The notes beneath the pieces are model-generated. The model saw only the letters and a program-made list of their open reading frames with translations. It had not been told where the DNA came from and made no database searches. From Caldisericia bacterium (lineage in GTDB: Bacteria > Caldisericota > Caldisericia > B22-G15), in NCBI GenBank assembly GCA_021158845.1, contig JAGGSY010000030.1, positions 1 to 7,879 of the forward strand: 7,879 nucleotides of DNA. Reading direction: 5' to 3'. Below are positions 4,609 through 7,879 of the stretch, in pieces. Positions within the stretch are counted from its first letter, which is position 1; the number at the start of each line of letters is the position of its first letter. The position numbers and the translations under genes are program-made.

Positions 4609-6225
4609 GTGGAGAATCTTGACTGGAGGGAAAAACTTAAGAAAGTCCCAGATAAACCAGGAGTTTACATATTTTACAACGAAGTTAAAGAGGTAATATA
4701 TGTTGGAAAGGCAACCTCTCTTAGAGAGAGGATGAGGAGTTATTTATCAGATAGTGGTGTTATTTTTCCAAAGGATAGACTTTTAAGAAAAAGCATCCAT
4801 GATTTTGATTTTATTGTTACATCTTCGCCATCTGAGGCGCTTCTACTTGAGGCAAATTTAATTAAAAAATATAAACCAAGATTCAATGTAAGACTCAAAG
4901 ATGATAAATCATATCCATACTTAAAGATTGTAAAGGATGAATTTCCATATGTTGTTATTACAAGGAAACTTAAAGATGACGGCTCTATCTATTTTGGTCC
5001 ATACACAAATGTTAAAGCTTTAAGAAGAGTCTTGAGTATCTCAAGAAAACTCTTTCCACTCCGTAGATGCAAGGGAAAACTTCCAAAGAAAAAATGCATA
5101 TATTATGATGTTGGGGAGTGCAGTGGACCATGTATTGATAAGATTGACAGAGAGAATTATCAAAAAATTGTTAAGGATTTTATCTATTTTATTCAGGGAA
5201 GAGTTGGAAAACTTAAGAATTCCCTTAAAAAGGAGATGGAGGAGGCGGTCAAAAAGTTGGAGTTTGAGAAAGCTGCCATTTTAAGGGATAGAATAGAATC
5301 CATTGAGAAGGTATTTTATAAGCAGAGGGTACTCTTAAACAAAGATGTCTCCTTTGATGTGGTTTTCCTCTTTGTAAAAGATGAGAAACCATTAATTGAG
5401 TATATGGAGGTAAGGGAGGGGAGGTTAAGCTTTGAAAAGTCCTTTGAGATTACTGAAAGTAAGGACAGAGGGGAGATGGTCTCATCATTCATATCCCAGA
5501 TTTATTCAAAGAGAATTAATGCTCCTTATGAGATTATCACAAATGTAAAAATAAAGGAGAAGGATGAATTGGAGATGTTTTTAAAGGAAAAGTTTGGCCA
5601 TAATGTAAAGATTAGACTACCTAAGAGGGGTTTTAAGAGGGAAGTGCTTTCTCTTGCAGAGGAGAATGCAGAGGAACACTGGAAGGAAACATTCATTCCA
5701 ACAAAGAAAGAAACGCTTATCAAAGTTAAAGAGTTACTTGGGCTCAAGAAAATTCCAGAGTATATTGAGGGGTATGATATATCAAACATTAGTGGAATGG
5801 ATGCTGTAGGGTCTTTGGTAGTTTTTCATATGGGAAAGGAGAAGAAAGAATACTACAGAAGATTTAAAATAAAATTTACAAAGGGTCCAGACGATTACGC
5901 CATGATGATGGAGGTTTTAAAGAGGAGGTTTTCCCATATAAGAGATGAGAAATTTCCATGGGAGCCAGATTTAATACTTATTGATGGGGGTAAAGGACAA
6001 CTCTCTGTGGCATTGAAGGTTAAGAAAGCTCTTAAACTCCCTTACAAATTTATATCCATTGCCAAAAAGGAGGAGATACTATTCTTTGAGGATTTTAATA
6101 AACCTCTGATTCTTCCAAGGGATTCAAGAGTTCTACACCTTTTTCAGAGGATAAGGGATGAAGCCCACAGATTTGCGAAAGCCTACTTTGAACTCCTCCA
6201 CAGAAAAAGGGCGATTAAGAGCTAA
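4609..6225 (+). CDS. uvrC: Excinuclease ABC subunit UvrC lacking the C-terminal HhH domain
   Basis: UvrC makes the two incisions around bulky DNA lesions in the UvrABC nucleotide-excision pathway. Domains in order are: GIY-YIG nuclease for the 3' cut (GVY 18-20, YVGKA 31-35, R39, and LLEANLIKKYKPRFN with E81 as metal ligand); four cysteines C154, C163, C171 and C175, matching the reported Fe-S site of E. coli UvrC; a UVR motif that contacts UvrB (about 204-236, LEFEKAAILRDRIE); and an RNase H-like nuclease for the 5' cut with D390 (EGYDISNISG), a DD pair at 428-429, D459 (LIDGGKGQL) and H520 (RDEAHRFA). It ends 18 residues after H520, at HRKRAIKS. Usual UvrC proteins (about 600 residues in E. 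coli) carry some 60-70 more with tandem helix-hairpin-helix motifs; here none remain. In-frame TGA and TAA codons directly upstream force the GTG start at 4609. Confidence 0.96.
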   Translation: MENLDWREKLKKVPDKPGVYIFYNEVKEVIYVGKATSLRERMRSYLSDSGVIFPKDRLLRKSIHDFDFIVTSSPSEALLLEANLIKKYKPRFNVRLKDDKSYPYLKIVKDEFPYVVITRKLKDDGSIYFGPYTNVKALRRVLSISRKLFPLRRCKGKLPKKKCIYYDVGECSGPCIDKIDRENYQKIVKDFIYFIQGRVGKLKNSLKKEMEEAVKKLEFEKAAILRDRIESIEKVFYKQRVLLNKDVSFDVVFLFVKDEKPLIEYMEVREGRLSFEKSFEITESKDRGEMVSSFISQIYSKRINAPYEIITNVKIKEKDELEMFLKEKFGHNVKIRLPKRGFKREVLSLAEENAEEHWKETFIPTKKETLIKVKELLGLKKIPEYIEGYDISNISGMDAVGSLVVFHMGKEKKEYYRRFKIKFTKGPDDYAMMMEVLKRRFSHIRDEKFPWEPDLILIDGGKGQLSVALKVKKALKLPYKFISIAKKEEILFFEDFNKPLILPRDSRVLHLFQRIRDEAHRFAKAYFELLHRKRAIKS

Positions 6226-6236
6226 TCATATACTTA

Positions 6237-7826
6237 TTAATACTTGAAGGCGCTTCCGCCTATGAACTCCCTTAATATTGATGTTGGAGGAACTTCATCG
6301 GGAGTTAATGGGACAAAGTGGTATAGGAAGATAAGTAATCTCAAAGCTTCGCTGTACTCTTTTTTGTTGTAGCTTATGGTTCGCAGAGAGACTTCGGCGT
6401 AGGTTCTTAATATGGAGAGTTCATAAACAAGGGCAGAATTGAACATTACATCTGCATTCTCCTGATAGGGAAAGATATACTTCTCTTCACCCCTTATAAC
6501 ACCCTGCCATCTTCTTATGGTTTCAATGGCAGGTATTCCCCTAAAATGGGCATCCCTAACAATTCTTCTTATAAGCCTTGTATCTCTTGTTGGTATCCTG
6601 TTTATTCTATCTATGTTTAGTTGTGTGAGAGCACTTACATATATTTTAAATTTTTCCTCTTCAGGGATTCTCTCGGTGAGTTTGGGATTTAATCCATGAA
6701 TTCCTTCTATCATAAGAATTCCATTTTCTGGGAGATAAACCTTTTTCCATTTTTCGCTTTTTCCTGTTATAAAGTTGTATCTTGGAAGTATTACCTCTTC
6801 TTTGGATAGAAGTTTCTCTATGTGATCCTGAAGAAGTCTATAATTTAAAGCTTCAATGGTTTCATAGTCAGGTTTACCATCCTCGCCAATAGGAGTTTTT
6901 TCTCTATCAACAAAATAGTTATCTGTGGATATAAGAAGAGGCTTAAGTCCATTCACTCTTAAATGTATCTCAAGCTTCTTTGCAAAGGTTGTTTTTCCTG
7001 ATGAACTTGGTCCTGCAATTAATACTACCTTTGCTTTCCTCTCCTTTATTCTATCTGCTATGTCTGAGATTTTCTTCTCATGCAGGGCTTCTTGGACTTT
7101 AATCAATCTTGAAACTTCCCCCTTCACAATTGTTTCGTTCAAATCTCCCACATACATTATTTCAAGGGTTTTAATCCATCTCTTTGATTCCTGAAATGTT
7201 TCAAACAGTTTTCTTCTATCAGCAACCTTTGAGAGTTTAAATGGATCTTCTCTCTCTGGAAGGAGAATAAGGAAACCAGGAGGATAAGAAACAAGGTCAA
7301 AGACCTTTAGCATACCTGTTCTTGGAAGAAGGGGACCAGCAAAGTAAGCTGAATATCCATCTATGGAGTATATGGGAATAACCTCTCTTGAAAGATACTT
7401 GAGAAGTCTTATATCATCAAATCTTTTTTCTCTTACGAGCCTTCTTATGGCTTCTTCCTTTGTAAGTTCAATCTTCTCAATAGGTTTATCAGCCTTAACG
7501 ACTTCTAATAGGAAGTTCTTTATCTTAGATACCATTTCTTCATCTATTTCCTCTTCTTCAATCTCACCATATAGAGCATCTCCATAAGAGTGTTTTATGG
7601 AAACATTTAGATTTGGAAATAGTTTCTTTACAGAGAAGGAGACTAAAAATGCAAGAGTCCTTTCATATGTTCTTCTCCCCTCCCTGTCTTTAATACTCAA
7701 TAACTCTATTGATGAGATTTCCTCCACCTCATCAAGAAATCCCATTCTCTGGTTGTTTACAATGGCACAGGTGTATGGATAATCTCTTTTCTCTCTGTTT
7801 ATCAAATCAAAAAGCCTCTTTCTCAT
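6237..7826 (-). CDS. Nucleoside (uridine) kinase-like P-loop protein with ThrRS-like N-terminal region
   Basis: This 529-residue protein belongs to the long bacterial 'uridine kinase-related' family, in which a TGS/ThrRS second-additional-domain-like N-terminus precedes a phosphoribulokinase/uridine kinase domain. The N-terminal part shows AIVNNQRMGFLDEV (21-34) and DREGRRTYERTLAFLV (47-62). The latter is the ThrRS-like segment, but the metal-binding HxxxH of real ThrRS is RTLAF here, so no editing activity is expected. The kinase half has P-loop GPSSSGKTT (272-280), STDNYFVD (300-307) with D302, PDYETIEALN (319-328), MIEGIHGLNP (372-381) and an Arg-rich lid (DTRLIRRIVRDAHFRG, 415-430). The natural phosphate acceptor is not established for this family. 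In-frame TAA and TGA just upstream fix the start, leaving the TGS portion about 20 residues shorter than I expect for homologues. No Shine-Dalgarno lies at normal distance. It converges with uvrC across 11 bp. Confidence 0.88.
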   Translation of the reverse strand: MRKRLFDLINREKRDYPYTCAIVNNQRMGFLDEVEEISSIELLSIKDREGRRTYERTLAFLVSFSVKKLFPNLNVSIKHSYGDALYGEIEEEEIDEEMVSKIKNFLLEVVKADKPIEKIELTKEEAIRRLVREKRFDDIRLLKYLSREVIPIYSIDGYSAYFAGPLLPRTGMLKVFDLVSYPPGFLILLPEREDPFKLSKVADRRKLFETFQESKRWIKTLEIMYVGDLNETIVKGEVSRLIKVQEALHEKKISDIADRIKERKAKVVLIAGPSSSGKTTFAKKLEIHLRVNGLKPLLISTDNYFVDREKTPIGEDGKPDYETIEALNYRLLQDHIEKLLSKEEVILPRYNFITGKSEKWKKVYLPENGILMIEGIHGLNPKLTERIPEEEKFKIYVSALTQLNIDRINRIPTRDTRLIRRIVRDAHFRGIPAIETIRRWQGVIRGEEKYIFPYQENADVMFNSALVYELSILRTYAEVSLRTISYNKKEYSEALRLLIFLYHFVPLTPDEVPPTSILREFIGGSAFKY

Positions 7827-7832
7827 ATTTTT

Positions 7833-7841
7833 ATTTTATCA
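7833..7841 (-). promoter_or_regulatory. Candidate extended -10 promoter of the kinase gene (leaderless)
   Basis: The minus strand reads TGATAAAAT, then 6 nt (AAAAAT), then the ATG at 7826. Hexamer and spacing are identical to those ahead of uvrC. No -35 is found at 16-18 nt. A GGGTGA (7839-7844) could pair with 16S rRNA but lies 12 nt from the ATG. Confidence 0.45.
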
Positions 7842-7847
7842 CCCAAA

Positions 7848-7876
7848 TTGACAAGGAAAGATTTATTTTTTAAAAT
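7848..7876 (+). promoter_or_regulatory. Consensus sigma-A type promoter for a gene beyond the right edge
   Basis: TTGACA (7848-7853), a perfect -35, is followed by a 17-nt spacer and TAAAAT (7871-7876), a 5-of-6 -10. It points away from the kinase gene and out of the window, so a plus-strand gene should begin at or after about 7883. This is the only promoter here with a full -35. Confidence 0.65.
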
Positions 7877-7879
7877 TTG

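Noticed and set aside
4619..4624. TTGACT as a plus-strand -35
   Set aside because: It lies inside the uvrC coding sequence, downstream of the start, with no -10 or gene that it could serve.
6230..6246. Repeated ATACTT in the uvrC/kinase gap
   Set aside because: Two 6-mers in a very AT-rich spacer are expected by chance; there is no sign of an attachment site or mobile element.
6248..6261. AGGCG/CGCCT hairpin near the kinase 3' end as a bidirectional terminator
   Set aside because: The stem is only 5 bp, lies inside the kinase coding region and has no U-run on either strand.
1..7879. CRISPR arrays, insertion sequences, toxin-antitoxin or phage genes
   Set aside because: I looked for spaced repeats, transposase motifs and terminal inverted repeats and found none; the window is housekeeping chromosome.

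Overview
This window comes from an AT-rich, gene-dense bacterium, probably a thermophilic anaerobe. The coding strands are purine-rich, Lys/Glu-rich and use mostly AGA/AGG for arginine. The single tRNA has very GC-rich stems (17 of 20 pairs in the acceptor, D, anticodon and T stems) despite the AT-rich background, which is typical of thermophiles. The gene types fit a deep-branching thermophilic lineage or a Firmicutes-like one, but I cannot assign a phylum from the sequence alone.

Layout, left to right. (1) A minus-strand unit at 1-1780 reads, in its transcription order, a small dicluster ferredoxin, tRNA-Ser(UGA), moaA and moaC. The last gene runs off the left edge and appears to continue into a MOSC domain. 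MoaA and MoaC carry out the two steps from GTP to cyclic pyranopterin monophosphate, the precursor of molybdopterin/tungstopterin. (2) A plus-strand gene at 1865-2461 encodes a stand-alone formiminotransferase-cyclodeaminase C-terminal-type protein, likely acting on folate C1 units. (3) A minus-strand pair at 2458-4562 holds miaA (tRNA A37 dimethylallylation), followed with a 16-nt overlap by a PLP enzyme of the methionine gamma-lyase / 'aluminium resistance' family. (4) uvrC lies on the plus strand at 4609-6225. (5) A uridine-kinase-like P-loop protein with a ThrRS-like N-terminal region lies on the minus strand at 6237-7826. (6) A consensus promoter at 7848-7876 points out of the right edge.

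Transcription units alternate strand and are packed very tightly. Two convergent pairs meet with 0-11 bp between them; one shares a TTAA in which both stop codons overlap. There are three divergent gaps: two lie between genes of the window (fdx/cyclodeaminase and miaA/uvrC), and the third lies between the kinase and the unseen right-hand gene. Each seems to hold a compact pair of outward-facing promoters. The uvrC, kinase and (with a revised start) miaA start codons lie 6-7 nt after an extended -10 element and have no well-spaced Shine-Dalgarno, so their mRNAs may be leaderless. In contrast, the ferredoxin, cyclodeaminase, moaC and PLP-enzyme genes have clear Shine-Dalgarno sequences. moaA starts only 5 nt after the encoded CCA end of the tRNA.

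The functions are mostly housekeeping, and I see no mobile element, CRISPR array or defence system. The unusual points are a UvrC that ends before the helix-hairpin-helix domain, a ferredoxin with Asp replacing a cluster cysteine, the tRNA-moaA junction, and the apparent leaderless, back-to-back promoter architecture. No stretch longer than about 85 bases lacks a gene.
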